The notes beneath the pieces are model-generated. The model was not told the DNA's origin, did not search any database, and saw nothing but the letters and a program-made list of their open reading frames with translations. The translations under genes and the position numbers were made by a program. A stretch of DNA of 64,000 nt from Sphingomonadales bacterium (GTDB lineage: Bacteria > Pseudomonadota > Alphaproteobacteria > Sphingomonadales > Sphingomonadaceae): positions 1-64,000 of the forward strand of contig JAACPW010000010.1 in assembly GCA_009995225.1 (NCBI GenBank), in the 5' to 3' direction. Below are positions 26,094-35,915 of the stretch, one piece after another (the first letter of the stretch is position 1; the number at the start of each line of letters is the position of its first letter).

Positions 26094-28562
26094 TCAGTCA
26101 CCTTCGACAGGTAAATCGGGTGTCATCGCGGCGGCGATCAGCCCCTCAGCCTCAAGCAGCAGTTCATCATCCACCGCACCTTGAGGCACCGCCTCGCGCC
26201 CGATAATGGTCATTACCGGAACCGCTAGCGGCGACACGCGCTCCAGGGTCACATGCACCATTTCGCGCTCGGACCGCTCCAGCAAGTCAGCCAGCCGTCC
26301 CACATCGGTCATCCGCGCCCGCGCGTCGGCCCACGCCGCCTCGATCAGCACGTGATCCGGCTCGTACTTGCGCAGCACATCATAGATGAGATCGGTGGAG
26401 AAGGTGACCTGCTTGCCGGTCTTCTTCTGGCCGGGATGCTGCCGCTCCACCAGTCCGCTGATCACCGCAACCTCGCGAAACGCGCGGCGCAGAAGATGGC
26501 TTTCGGTGACCCAGTCGACGAATTCATCGGTCAGAATATCGGGAGACAGCAGCGGCAGGGGATCGGTGACAGGCTTCAGGCCCCACACCGCGAGGCAATA
26601 ATCGTTCGCCACAAAACCGCCCGGCAGCAACCCGCGGTCCTCCATTCGCCGGGTGATGAGCATCCCGAGGCTCTGGTTCGCGTTCCAGCCCTCGAAAGTG
26701 TAATACGTCGTGTAATGCTTCCCGCCGTGGGGGAAGCTTTCGACCAGCAGTTCGCCCGGCGCGGGCAGGCGGCTGCGGTAATCCTGCATCTCCAGCCATT
26801 CGCGCACATCATCGGGGAATTGCCCCCACCCTGCCCTGTCGACCAGCAGCGCCTGCACCCGCTGGGACAGATGCGTGGTGATCGGCAGACGCAGCCCGCC
26901 GTAACTCGGGATCGTGGCGCTTTTCTTGGCGGCGCGCACCACCACGTCCATGTCCTTCACGCTTTCGACCTCAAGGCTCATGCCGGCGAAAAAGAAGGTG
27001 TCGCCGGGGGAAAGCTGCGCGGCGAACCGTTCCTCCACCTTGCCGAGGCTGCGGCCATTCTTGAAACGCACCACCAGCATTTCGGAATCGACGATGATCC
27101 CGGCATTCATCCGGTGGCGCTGCGCCTGGCTGGGATGCGCGATCCGCCAGGTGCCATCGCGCGCGCGCACGATGCGCTGGAACCGGTCATAGGCCTTCAG
27201 CGCGTAGCCGCCGTTCGAGACGAAGCGCAAGATCCGTCCGAACGTCTCCTGATCGACCCAGCTATAGGCCAGCGCGCTCCTGATCTCGGCGCGCAGCGTG
27301 TCTTCGTGAAACGGCCCGGCGCAGGCACAGGCCATGACGTGCTGCGCCAGCACATCAAGACTACCGGGCCGGAACGCCTCCCCATCGCGCTGGCCCTGGT
27401 CGACCGCCTGTTTCGCTGCCGTCGCCTCCAGAAACTCGAAGCGATTGCCCGGCACCAGCACCGCCCGGCTGGGCGTATCGAGCCTGTGGCCTGCCCGCCC
27501 GATCCGCTGAAGCAGGCGCGACGATCCCTTGGGCGCACCCATCTGAACGACCAGATCGATATCCCCCCAGTCAATCCCCAGATCGAGGCTGGCGGTGCAC
27601 ACCAGCGCCCGCAATTCGCCGCGCGCCATCGCCTCTTCCACCTTGCGACGGGCTTCGACCGACAGGCTGCCGTGGTGGATGCCGATGGGCAGGTGGTCCG
27701 CGTTTTCCTCCCACAGGCACTGAAAGATGAACTCGGCCAGAAAGCGCGTGTTGGTGAATACGAGCGTGGTGCGGTTGGCCTTGATCGCCGCGTAAAGCTG
27801 CGGCACCGCCCAGCGCCCGGCATGTCCGCCCCACGGGATCCGTTCCTCGAAAGGGAGCAGGATTTCGACCTCGGGTTCGGCCCCCGCTTCGCCCAGGACG
27901 AGCGCGGCTGCCGCGATCTCGCCGCTCTCGCCAGTCTGGGGTGCGAGCCATTCCTGAAAATCGCGTGGATTGGCCAGTGTTGCCGACAGGGCCACCCGTT
28001 GCGCCTGCGGCGCCAGTGCGTTGAGGCGCGCAAGGCTCAGCGCGAGCAGATCACCGCGCTTGTCGGTCGCAAAGGCATGGACTTCGTCGATCACGATCCG
28101 GCGCAGCCCTGCAAACAGATCGGCGCTTTCAGGATAGGACAGCAACAGCGAAAGGCTTTCAGGCGTCGTCAGCAGCACATGTGGCGGGCGTTCGCGCTGG
28201 CGCTTCTTGCGATCCGACGGAGTGTCGCCGCTGCGGGTCTCGACCCGGATCGGCAAGCCGATCTCCTCGATGGGGGTGAGAAGGTTGCGCTTCACATCCT
28301 GCGCCAGCGCCTTCAGGGGCGAGACGTAAAGCGTGTGCAAGCCATCAGCCGGCGCTGGCCCGGCTGAGGGCGCAAAATCGCACAGCGTCGGCAAAAAGCC
28401 CGCCAGCGTCTTGCCCGCCCCGGTATCGGCGACCAGCAGCGCGTGGGATCCAGCGTGGGCAGTGGCCAGCATCTCCCACTGATGCCGCCGCACTTGCCAG
28501 CCGCGCGCATCGAACCACGCGGCAATTTCTGGTGGGAGAGCGGGCGATACGGGGACGGTCAC
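26094..28562 (-). CDS. Lhr-family DEXH helicase (ligase-associated type)
   Basis: This superfamily 2 helicase is related to Lhr and to the form linked to DNA-repair ligases. The GTG at 28562 gives 822 aa, the usual size for this group; the longer frame from 28760 would overlap the upstream gene by 155 bp. Motifs in order are Q-motif-like region, Walker A DTGAGKT (about residues 46-52), DEVH box (IDEVHAF), SATLAN, and the helicase C-terminal block with GRAGHR. The C-terminal half is the Lhr core. The exonuclease and ligase partners often found beside it are absent here. Confidence 0.9.
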   Translation of the reverse strand: MTVPVSPALPPEIAAWFDARGWQVRRHQWEMLATAHAGSHALLVADTGAGKTLAGFLPTLCDFAPSAGPAPADGLHTLYVSPLKALAQDVKRNLLTPIEEIGLPIRVETRSGDTPSDRKKRQRERPPHVLLTTPESLSLLLSYPESADLFAGLRRIVIDEVHAFATDKRGDLLALSLARLNALAPQAQRVALSATLANPRDFQEWLAPQTGESGEIAAAALVLGEAGAEPEVEILLPFEERIPWGGHAGRWAVPQLYAAIKANRTTLVFTNTRFLAEFIFQCLWEENADHLPIGIHHGSLSVEARRKVEEAMARGELRALVCTASLDLGIDWGDIDLVVQMGAPKGSSRLLQRIGRAGHRLDTPSRAVLVPGNRFEFLEATAAKQAVDQGQRDGEAFRPGSLDVLAQHVMACACAGPFHEDTLRAEIRSALAYSWVDQETFGRILRFVSNGGYALKAYDRFQRIVRARDGTWRIAHPSQAQRHRMNAGIIVDSEMLVVRFKNGRSLGKVEERFAAQLSPGDTFFFAGMSLEVESVKDMDVVVRAAKKSATIPSYGGLRLPITTHLSQRVQALLVDRAGWGQFPDDVREWLEMQDYRSRLPAPGELLVESFPHGGKHYTTYYTFEGWNANQSLGMLITRRMEDRGLLPGGFVANDYCLAVWGLKPVTDPLPLLSPDILTDEFVDWVTESHLLRRAFREVAVISGLVERQHPGQKKTGKQVTFSTDLIYDVLRKYEPDHVLIEAAWADARARMTDVGRLADLLERSEREMVHVTLERVSPLAVPVMTIIGREAVPQGAVDDELLLEAEGLIAAAMTPDLPVEGD

Positions 28563-28605
28563 GCCTGCGATGTGGCGCTTCCCTCCCAAATCGGCAAGCG
28601 GGGCT

Positions 28606-29442
28606 TCAGGAACCGGATGTCTGGCGCGGAGCCGGATCGCGCACGTTGTCACCAAGTTCGCTTTCACCCACGTCCAGAATGGTCGCCATCCGCGCGCGTT
28701 CGGCAGCGGTAAGATCACTCCAAGCCTTTTCGGCTGGCAGCGCGGCCATCTTCGTTTCAAGGTCAGCCATGATATCGCCCATACCGCCCATCATGGCCGG
28801 CAACGCTTGCATGGTGGCCCCCATGACCTGCGGATCGGCCATCAGCTTCATGCTTTCGCCAGCATAGGCCCGACCGGTCGGCGTCGCAAAAAACGCACCG
28901 ATGTCGGCAAGCTGCGCTTCATCGAAGCGCGCGGCATAGGCCTTGGACAGACCCTCGCGGTAGAGCGGTTCGATCACCACTGCCGCTTCTGCCATAACGC
29001 CGCGCATCAGATCGCCCATCACCTGCCCGCGCTGGGCAAAACCGGGATCAAGCAACGTGGCAAGTTCAATCCGTTCTTCAGCCGTCAATGCATCGAGCGT
29101 TTCGGGCGCAACCGATAGCCGCGATTGCAGCAACAGCCCCGCGCCAGTCTCACCGCTGAACATGCTCGTCATCGGACCGAACATGCCATCCATCATCTCG
29201 CCCATCATTTCGGCGTAGAAGCCTTCAGGCATCATCACCGACACAAGCGCCGTTGCAGCGGGAAGGCGCATTTCTTGTGCGGGGGTGAGCGGTTCGGCCT
29301 GGAACATGCCGGCCATCGCCTGCATCAGATCGTCCATCTGTGCGGCATTGTCAGCGGCCGGTTCCTGCGCAGCAAGCGGCTGCGGGGTCAGTGAAAACAC
29401 GCTGAGAGCGGCGGCGGCTGAAAAAACGTGGCGACGAATCAT
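28606..29442 (-). CDS. DUF2059 domain secreted protein
   Basis: The 278-aa protein has a signal peptide (about residues 1-25, ending LAA before QEP), a Met-rich middle (MMGEMMDGMFGPM) and the DUF2059 pattern YREGLSKAYAARFDEAQLAD followed by FFATPTGRAYAGESM. The family has no established function. It is 43 nt upstream of the Lhr helicase on the same strand and could be co-transcribed. Confidence 0.85.
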   Translation of the reverse strand: MIRRHVFSAAAALSVFSLTPQPLAAQEPAADNAAQMDDLMQAMAGMFQAEPLTPAQEMRLPAATALVSVMMPEGFYAEMMGEMMDGMFGPMTSMFSGETGAGLLLQSRLSVAPETLDALTAEERIELATLLDPGFAQRGQVMGDLMRGVMAEAAVVIEPLYREGLSKAYAARFDEAQLADIGAFFATPTGRAYAGESMKLMADPQVMGATMQALPAMMGGMGDIMADLETKMAALPAEKAWSDLTAAERARMATILDVGESELGDNVRDPAPRQTSGS

Positions 29443-29471
29443 GGCGTTGCTTCCCCTGTAGCTGACGGGAC

Positions 29472-29640
29472 TTAATGCCTCACGCTGTCGCCGCGTTCCA
29501 GCCCTGACAGCGCGATCTGGTCGTCGATCTGCGCGAGGAGGCGGATGAGGCCACCAGCAGCGCGCCTGTGTCCTTCACTTTGGGCCTGATCAGCGAATGG
29601 TCGGTCTTCGCATCGGCGATAAGTGCAGGCTGACCATGCT
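29472..29640 (-). pseudogene. possible decayed small ORF
   Basis: The 294-bp gap between the J-protein and the DUF2059 gene has no intact ORF of note. On the minus strand, protein-like stretches occur in different frames: one with ALIADAKTDHSLIRPKVKDT, the other with LIRLLAQIDDQIALSGLERG up to a TAA at 29472. Read together across a frame change they look like one small helical protein broken by a frameshift. It is based only on the look of the residues; it could be chance. Confidence 0.25.
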
Positions 29641-29736
29641 GTCTCGGTCCCACAAACAGCGGCGGATGTGGGCGATTTCTCCGCTCCGCCCTTTTACCAG
29701 CATGCGGGAGGCAGATTTGCGATATTCCCTGATTTG

Positions 29737-30054
29737 CTACGGTTGATCCTCATCGGCCAGCGTGGTGGCTGCGTCCGGCAGATCGCCCAGCAACAGATCG
29801 CGCGCGGCATTGGCCTCCTGCATCGCTGCCGTCGTGCCGCCCCTGTCAGGATGCACCACGGCGATCACATTCCGGTGCGCCCTGATGATTGCGGCGCGGT
29901 CTGCCCCGCGTTCAACGCCAAGCACCATCCGGGCCTGCCTGTGCGCCTCGGCGCGGGTTGAGGGCCCGCGCAGGTAGTCCCACGGCCACTTGCCGGTTGC
30001 CCAGCGGCACATCAGACTGAGCACAAGAACCGCGATAAGGGCCTTCATCATCAC
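29737..30054 (-). CDS. small membrane-anchored J-domain protein
   Basis: The 105-aa product starts with a membrane segment (about residues 3-16) and carries a C-terminal J domain with the obligatory H68-P69-D70 motif (VVHPDRGG). The layout, one N-terminal helix plus a C-terminal J domain, resembles Pam18/Tim14-type J-proteins, which stimulate a DnaK partner at a membrane. Its start overlaps the mipZ stop (ATGA), and ATG repeats leave the exact start open among three codons. Confidence 0.85.
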   Translation of the reverse strand: MMMKALIAVLVLSLMCRWATGKWPWDYLRGPSTRAEAHRQARMVLGVERGADRAAIIRAHRNVIAVVHPDRGGTTAAMQEANAARDLLLGDLPDAATTLADEDQP

Positions 30055-30917
30055 GCAATTTCCAGCGCGTCATGCTCGCGGTCAAAGGCAGGCAGGCTCA
30101 GAGCCTTGATAAGCGCGCGCAATTCCTGACGCGCGACGAGGTGGCTGGTGCCGAGTTCCCCGAGATGGCTCTTGTCGAGCAGCGTCAGGCCGGAAGGAAA
30201 CAGTTCGCGATAGATCACGCGTTCGGAAAGGCCTTGCGTCACCCGGAACCCAACCCGCTTTGACATTTCGCCCAGCGCCCTGTGAAGGCGGGCCTGGTTG
30301 CGCGCTTCGACATGGCCGGTGCGGTTCCTCACCACGATCCAGTCCATTTCGGGCCGCTGTTGCTCGATCGTCATGCGGCTGCGTTTCAAGCGCGCTTCCC
30401 AGATCAGCTCTGCAAAAAACGAAAGTTTCTTGACCTTGAAGGTTTCGGCATCGACCTGCCCGATCAGATCGAAATCGACGAAACTGTCGTTCATCGGCGT
30501 CACCAGCGTATCGGCGTGTTCCACCGCGATGCGGGCATAGGGATCATCGCGGCCCGGATTGTCGATAATCAAAAAATCGCAGCTCGCCTCAAGCCGGCGG
30601 ATCATGCCCAGCAAATCACCCGTGGTATTGCCGCGGAACACCTCGCAACCGGGCGTGGGCAAGGTCAGCCCGCGCTTTTCCAGCGTGGTCAGCCGGTTCT
30701 CGATATAGCGGTGCATCGTGCGCTGGCGCGGATCGAGATCGATCGACGAAACCCGTGCGCCCAGATAGGTCAGCGCCACGGCAACATGAACAGCGGTGGT
30801 CGATTTACCGGTGCCGCCTTTCTCGTTGGCGAACACGATTCGATGCGCCTGCCCCTTGCGCAGGCTGCGTCCCGCCAGGACAGGTTCAGAAGGTTGATCG
30901 CTCGGAGCGGACGGCAT
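30051..30917 (-). CDS. mipZ: division-plane positioning ATPase MipZ
   Basis: MipZ forms polar gradients that inhibit FtsZ and place the division site in alphaproteobacteria. ATG 30917 gives 288 aa. The deviant Walker A motif K33-GGTGK-S39 (in NEKGGTGKST) marks the ParA/MinD superfamily, and DLDPRQRTMHRYIENR and DWIVVRNRTG are typical of MipZ. Its stop overlaps the J-protein start by four bases. It is divergent from panC with about 100 bp between. Confidence 0.92.
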   Translation of the reverse strand: MPSAPSDQPSEPVLAGRSLRKGQAHRIVFANEKGGTGKSTTAVHVAVALTYLGARVSSIDLDPRQRTMHRYIENRLTTLEKRGLTLPTPGCEVFRGNTTGDLLGMIRRLEASCDFLIIDNPGRDDPYARIAVEHADTLVTPMNDSFVDFDLIGQVDAETFKVKKLSFFAELIWEARLKRSRMTIEQQRPEMDWIVVRNRTGHVEARNQARLHRALGEMSKRVGFRVTQGLSERVIYRELFPSGLTLLDKSHLGELGTSHLVARQELRALIKALSLPAFDREHDALEIA

Positions 30918-31015
30918 GGACAGTCTCTTGATCGGGCGCGGGGCGGATGGGCTTGAAAGGGATCGGGTTGCGCCGCTAGGGCGGTTGCCTGTCGTGTATC
31001 CTTGGAGACGCACTG

Positions 31016-31879
31016 GTGCAAACGGTCAAGTCGCTGCAAATGTTGAGAACCGCTTTGGCACAATTGCGCGCCAATGGCGGCTCTGTCGCGCTGGTGCCCA
31101 CCATGGGCGCGCTGCACGAAGGTCACCTCACGCTGGTGCGGCGTGCGCGGGCCGATGCAGATCACGTGGTTGCCTCGATCTTCGTCAATCCCAGGCAGTT
31201 CGGCGCGAACGAGGATCTGGATGCCTATCCCCGCCAATTGGCCAAAGACGCGGCCATGCTCGAGGCCGAAGGCTGCGCGCTGCTCTGGGCGCCCGACGTC
31301 GCGGCGATGTACCCGGCGGGATTTGCCACCAATGTAAGCGTTGCCGGCGTGAGCGACGGCCTGTGCGGCGCGGCCCGGCCCGGCCATTTCGACGGCGTGG
31401 CCACCGTCGTGTGCAAGCTTTTCAATCAGGTCGCGCCTGACATGGCATTCTTCGGCGAAAAGGATTTTCAGCAGCTGGCCGTGATCCGGACCATGGCACG
31501 CGATCTCGATCTCACCTTCCCGCATGCCGATGCGATCATCGGGGTGCCGACCGTGCGCGAGCCCGACGGGTTGGCGATGTCGAGCCGGAACCGCTATCTG
31601 GCACCCGATGATCGCGCCGCAGCGGCGGCCCTGCCGCGCGCCATGCAGTCAGCGATCGCGGCAATCGAAAGCGGTGCGGATATCGCGACGGTGCTGACAG
31701 ACCTTGAAGCAAAGATCATCGCAAGCGGCTTTACCAGCGTCGATTATGCCGTTTTGGCGGACAGCCGTTCGCTGGCGCCTTTGATGTCCCTGAACGCGCA
31801 GCCCGCCCGCCTGCTCGTTGCTGCCCGGATCGGCGGCACCCGGCTGATCGACAATATGGCGGTGAATGACGACCCTTGA
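31016..31879 (+). CDS. panC: pantothenate synthetase
   Basis: PanC joins pantoate and beta-alanine with ATP, the last step of vitamin B5 synthesis. A GTG at 31016 after TTGGAGA begins MQTVKSLQ and gives 287 aa. The nucleotidyltransferase signature is VPTMGALHEGHLTLVRRA (about residues 25-42), with FGEKDFQQL and the MSSRNRYL motif (about 185-192) further on. All are intact. Confidence 0.96.
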   Translation: MQTVKSLQMLRTALAQLRANGGSVALVPTMGALHEGHLTLVRRARADADHVVASIFVNPRQFGANEDLDAYPRQLAKDAAMLEAEGCALLWAPDVAAMYPAGFATNVSVAGVSDGLCGAARPGHFDGVATVVCKLFNQVAPDMAFFGEKDFQQLAVIRTMARDLDLTFPHADAIIGVPTVREPDGLAMSSRNRYLAPDDRAAAAALPRAMQSAIAAIESGADIATVLTDLEAKIIASGFTSVDYAVLADSRSLAPLMSLNAQPARLLVAARIGGTRLIDNMAVNDDP

Positions 31880-31934
31880 TGCTGCACCTTATTGACGCGC
31901 CCGCGTCTTCGGTGGCATGGGCGCCGTTGAGCGG

Positions 31935-32008
<74 letters not shown>

Positions 32009-32118
32009 CAATTCCCGAAAAGCCCCGGAAAACCGCCAATCCGGAGGCGGCATGCGCACCTGTTTCCGCGTAGCGTCTTACAGGGCGGTGCCGAAGGTGC
32101 CGTGATGGCCGTTCGGCG

Positions 32119-33432
32119 TTATGACTCGCTCTCGTCCGGTTTTTGCGCTGGCATCAGTTTCACCATGGTGATTTTGTGCCCTTCTGTCTGTTCGATGGTA
32201 AGTCGGTAGCCGGGCAGGTCGATTGTCTCACCTTGTTCCGGAACAATCCCGCGGCGTGCCAGTGCGAGACCGGCGATCGTGACGATATCGCCTTCCTCAA
32301 GCGCGATCGCGTGATCCTCGGCAAGCTCGGCCAGCGTGACCTCCCCGTCGAGCAGGAAACCGCCATCGGGCAATTTGCGGATCCAGTCGGAATCCGGCCC
32401 CAGATCTTCATCGATCAGATCTTCGACCAAATCGTCCAGCGTGACAAAGCCCAGCGTCCCGCCGTGTTCGTTCACGACCAGCGCGGCGTGGATGCGTTGC
32501 TTCTTGAACAAGGCCAGCAGTTCGGTTGCAGTTGTCGTCGCTGCAACCCGTGGCAGCGGCCGGGTCATGCCCGACAGGGTCTGATCGCTTCCCGATGTGC
32601 GCGCGCGAATGAAGTCCTTCACATGGAACACGCCGCCAATGTCATCGAGCGACGTTGCGTAAACCGGATAGCGGGTTTGCTGGGACGAAGCGATCAGTTC
32701 GACCAGATCGGACAGCGGTGTCCCCAGCGCGATGGCTTTCATCCGCGATCGCGATGTCATCAGTTCTTCAGCGGTGCGGTCTTCCATTTCGAAAATGTTT
32801 TCGATCAGGATGCGCTGCCCATCTTCGAACTGGCCACTGGCGGCGACTTCGTCGGTCGCGATCTCGAGTTCCTTGCTGGTGTAGAGCGAGGCATTCTTGC
32901 CGGGGTCCGGAATCCCCAGCATCCGCATCAGCGCAAAGGCAATCTGGTTCAGCGCAAACACCATTGGCCGGAACACAAACCCGAAAAAGCGCATCACCGG
33001 ATTGACCGACAGACTGACCTGTTCGGGAAGTTGCAGGGCAAGCGCCTTGGGGATCATCTCGCCGAACACGACGTGGAGATAGGTGATGCCGCCCAGCGCA
33101 ATGATAAAGCCTACCAGATGCGACTGGTCGTAAGACATCCCCCAGCGTTCCAGCGCGGGATAGATCCAAGCCGCGACCGCAGGCTCGCCGTACATTCCCA
33201 GCCCGATACTGGCGAGCGTGATGCCCAGCTGGGCGATAGCGATGTAGGAATCCTTGCCGCCCTTGCGATCAAACACCCGCACCAGCCAGCCGGCCGCGCC
33301 ACTGCCGCTTTTGGCGAGCGTGTCCAGGCGGCTGCGGCGCGATCCGACCAGCGCAAACTCGGCGGCCACGAAAACGCCGTTGATCCCGACAAGCACGATG
33401 ATGATGAGGATCGGCAACAGATACTCGCTCAT
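32119..33432 (-). CDS. CNNM/CorC-type membrane protein (hemolysin family), second copy
   Basis: This 437-aa protein has an N-terminal DUF21 membrane domain (about residues 1-190), with EFALVGSRRSRLDTLAKSG close to the start. A CBS pair (about 205-330) and a C-terminal CorC_HlyC domain (about 345-425) follow. Such proteins are linked to Mg2+/Co2+ efflux; the old name hemolysin is historical. It overlaps the upstream paralog by four bases (ATGA), so the two are co-translated and may form a heteromer. Confidence 0.9.
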   Translation of the reverse strand: MSEYLLPILIIIVLVGINGVFVAAEFALVGSRRSRLDTLAKSGSGAAGWLVRVFDRKGGKDSYIAIAQLGITLASIGLGMYGEPAVAAWIYPALERWGMSYDQSHLVGFIIALGGITYLHVVFGEMIPKALALQLPEQVSLSVNPVMRFFGFVFRPMVFALNQIAFALMRMLGIPDPGKNASLYTSKELEIATDEVAASGQFEDGQRILIENIFEMEDRTAEELMTSRSRMKAIALGTPLSDLVELIASSQQTRYPVYATSLDDIGGVFHVKDFIRARTSGSDQTLSGMTRPLPRVAATTTATELLALFKKQRIHAALVVNEHGGTLGFVTLDDLVEDLIDEDLGPDSDWIRKLPDGGFLLDGEVTLAELAEDHAIALEEGDIVTIAGLALARRGIVPEQGETIDLPGYRLTIEQTEGHKITMVKLMPAQKPDESES

Positions 33433-34742
33433 ATCTCCTGCTCCCGCTGCACGTCCTTGCGAACCAACACCCGCTGGACGGCATAGCCCGCCATCGCTTC
33501 GACTGTCAGAGTGTAACGCGTGCCTGCCAGATGTGCCACGTCGCCAGCCGACGGTAATCGGCCAAGCTCATGCCAGACCAACCCGCCAATTGTATCGGCA
33601 CGATCATCGGGCAGATCGATATCGTACCGGTCAGCCAGCGCAGCCAGGCTCACGTCACCGCGCACGCTGCGTCCATTGGGCTTGGCGATGATCGGATCTT
33701 CTTCCTGATCGAATTCATCCTGGATCTCGCCAAACACCTCTTCCAGCGCGTCTTCCAGCGTCACCATGCCCGCCACAGATCCGTATTCGTTGACGACGAT
33801 CGCCGTGCGCCTGCCATTCTGGCGCAAGATTTGCCATAGCTTGGGCACGGTCATCAGCTCGGCCACCACCAGCGGCGGCCGTGTCACGGTTTCGACAAGC
33901 GTGTTCGCATCACGTTCGAAAGCCGCGAAAAGTGCGCGAATATGCACGATGCCGACAATGTCCTCGGAACTCGCACCTGTCACCGGGAACCGCGAAAATG
34001 GCTCCTCTGCCACGCGCGACAACGCCGCACGGACGGTTTCATGGGCTTCGACCGTGACCATTCGTGTGCGCGGGGTCAGGATTTCGCGCACCGTACGCCC
34101 GCTGACCCCGAGCGCACCGGCCAGCATCTTGCGTTCGTCGGCATCGATCAGGCCACCAGCCGCGCTTTCGCGATACAGCCCTTCAAGCTCCTCGGGCGAA
34201 TGGATGTGGGAGTGTCCGTGATCGCCATTGAGCCGGAACAGGCGCATCACCGCAAAGGCGGTGCCGTTGAAGATAAAAACCAAAGGCTTGAACAGCATCA
34301 GGCTGATGGTCATCGGCCACATCGTCGCCATCGCCAATTGTTCGGGATATCGCAGCGCCACCGTCTTGGGCAAAAGCTCGCCGAGCACGACCTGCAGCAC
34401 CGTGACCAGCAGCAGGACAATCACAATCGCGGCGACCGCTCCGCCAATCATGCCGAGCAAGGGTGTCAACAAGGGGGTAAGCTGCGCCTGCCCATAGGCG
34501 CCGGCAATCAGGCTGCTGAGCGTGATGCCGACCTGACAACCGGCCACGTAATTGTCCAACCTTTTGGGGTCCTGCAGGATCGCCAGCAAAGCGGTGGCCG
34601 ATCGGTTACCATTGGCGGCAATCTCCTGCACCCGCGACTTGCGTGACCCAACCGTGGCAAATTCTGCCGCGACATAAAGCGCATTGGCCGAAACCATCAC
34701 CAAAATGACCGACACAGGCAGCAGAACGTCAGCGATTGTCAT
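33429..34742 (-). CDS. CNNM/CorC-type membrane protein (hemolysin family), first copy
   Basis: Also 437 aa, with the same order of domains: DUF21 (EFATVGSRKSRVQEIAANG near the N-terminus), CBS pair, CorC_HlyC. It has HGHSHIHSPEELEGLYRESA ahead of the CBS region, a His-rich loop. The membrane part is well diverged from the downstream paralog, so the duplication is old. It is the first gene of the pair and lies 78 bp after the AI-2E family gene in the same direction. Confidence 0.9.
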   Translation of the reverse strand: MTIADVLLPVSVILVMVSANALYVAAEFATVGSRKSRVQEIAANGNRSATALLAILQDPKRLDNYVAGCQVGITLSSLIAGAYGQAQLTPLLTPLLGMIGGAVAAIVIVLLLVTVLQVVLGELLPKTVALRYPEQLAMATMWPMTISLMLFKPLVFIFNGTAFAVMRLFRLNGDHGHSHIHSPEELEGLYRESAAGGLIDADERKMLAGALGVSGRTVREILTPRTRMVTVEAHETVRAALSRVAEEPFSRFPVTGASSEDIVGIVHIRALFAAFERDANTLVETVTRPPLVVAELMTVPKLWQILRQNGRRTAIVVNEYGSVAGMVTLEDALEEVFGEIQDEFDQEEDPIIAKPNGRSVRGDVSLAALADRYDIDLPDDRADTIGGLVWHELGRLPSAGDVAHLAGTRYTLTVEAMAGYAVQRVLVRKDVQREQEI

Positions 34743-34820
34743 AAAAATCCATCTGCATTTCGCGCGGCAGCGAGCCCGTTTCCGCAGTTTGGCAAATCGC
34801 CATGCTGGCCCAAAATCTGT

Positions 34821-35915
34821 CTATTCCGGTTCATTTGGCATGGGCTTAGCCAAGATCGCTCTGACATACACCCGCTGAACGAACAAGAAGGTGACAATCG
34901 TCAGCGGCGCTGCGAGGAGCACGCCGAGAAATCCGAACAGCAATCCGAATGCCAATACTGCAAACAGCAGCACCGCCGGCGGGATGTCGACCGCATGCTT
35001 CTGGATCATCGGCTGCAGAAAATTGCCCTGCAATTGCTGCACGCCGAGAAATAGCAACAAGGTCCATAGGGCGGTGATCGGCGATACCGTAAAGGCCAGA
35101 AGAACTGCCGGAACGCCGGCAATGATCGGCCCGACCATCGGAATGATGTCGAGCAATCCGGCAATCGTGCCAAGGCCGCCGGCGGCCGGTACGCCCAGCA
35201 ACGCCAGACCCGCCCAGGTCAGCACCGCGACCACAAGCGATGAAATCGCTTGCCCCATCATCCATCCGCGCAAGGCCACGGCGGCATCGTCCAGCGCCCG
35301 TGCGGCGACTGGTTCGGCCTTTTGTGGAACCAGCAGCAAAAAGCCGCGACGGTAGACGCCCGGATTTGCAGCCATGAAGATCGCCCCGACAAGGACGAGG
35401 ACAAAGTCCGCAATGCCATTGCCTGCTGCCATCGCAAACCCACCCGCCTGACTTGCGAGACGTGATATGTCCTCACTGCCAATCTGGGCGAGCTCATCCA
35501 GAGTGGTACCCGGGCTGTATCGTTCCACAAAGCCACGCAGCCCCGCAATGGCTTCGGGCAGGGTTTGCCGGATCGTATCGAACTGGTCGGCGATCTGGGT
35601 GCCAAACAAGGCAAAAGCGCCAACAAACACACCCAGAAAAGCAAAGATCGCCAACGTCAGCCCGAACGAGCGCCCCATACCGGTTACGCGGCAAATCCGG
35701 CCCGTGATCGCATCGAACACCGCGCCCAGAACGATGCTTGCAAAAACCAGCAGGAAGAACCGGTTGAGTTCGACAACAAGCCAGCCCAATCCCGCGATCA
35801 CAAGCGTTATCACGGCGGCCAGAGCAACCGCACCGGGCCTGATGGCAAAAGCTTGAGCTTCGCCCGGATGGGCGCGTGGCGTGACGCCGGGCGGCTGGTC
35901 GGTCGGCTTGTCCAT
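34821..35915 (-). CDS. AI-2E family transporter (DUF20/PerM-like)
   Basis: This inner-membrane protein of 364 aa has about eight hydrophobic segments. The central part shows GLLDIIPMVGPIIAGVPAVL, the typical signature of the AI-2E exporter family. Substrates differ widely in the family and include ions and organic compounds, so the AI-2 role cannot be assumed. It is divergent from the SLC13 gene with about 230 bp between, in which I see no clear promoter. Confidence 0.88.
   Translation of the reverse strand: MDKPTDQPPGVTPRAHPGEAQAFAIRPGAVALAAVITLVIAGLGWLVVELNRFFLLVFASIVLGAVFDAITGRICRVTGMGRSFGLTLAIFAFLGVFVGAFALFGTQIADQFDTIRQTLPEAIAGLRGFVERYSPGTTLDELAQIGSEDISRLASQAGGFAMAAGNGIADFVLVLVGAIFMAANPGVYRRGFLLLVPQKAEPVAARALDDAAVALRGWMMGQAISSLVVAVLTWAGLALLGVPAAGGLGTIAGLLDIIPMVGPIIAGVPAVLLAFTVSPITALWTLLLFLGVQQLQGNFLQPMIQKHAVDIPPAVLLFAVLAFGLLFGFLGVLLAAPLTIVTFLFVQRVYVRAILAKPMPNEPE

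Noticed and set aside
26253..28367. 704-aa open frame on the plus strand opposite the Lhr helicase
   Set aside because: Antisense shadow caused by codon bias; the helicase motifs on the minus strand are clear.
28562..28760. Longer start of the Lhr helicase at 28760
   Set aside because: It would overlap the DUF2059 gene by 155 bp with sequence not typical of the family; the GTG at 28562 gives the usual length.
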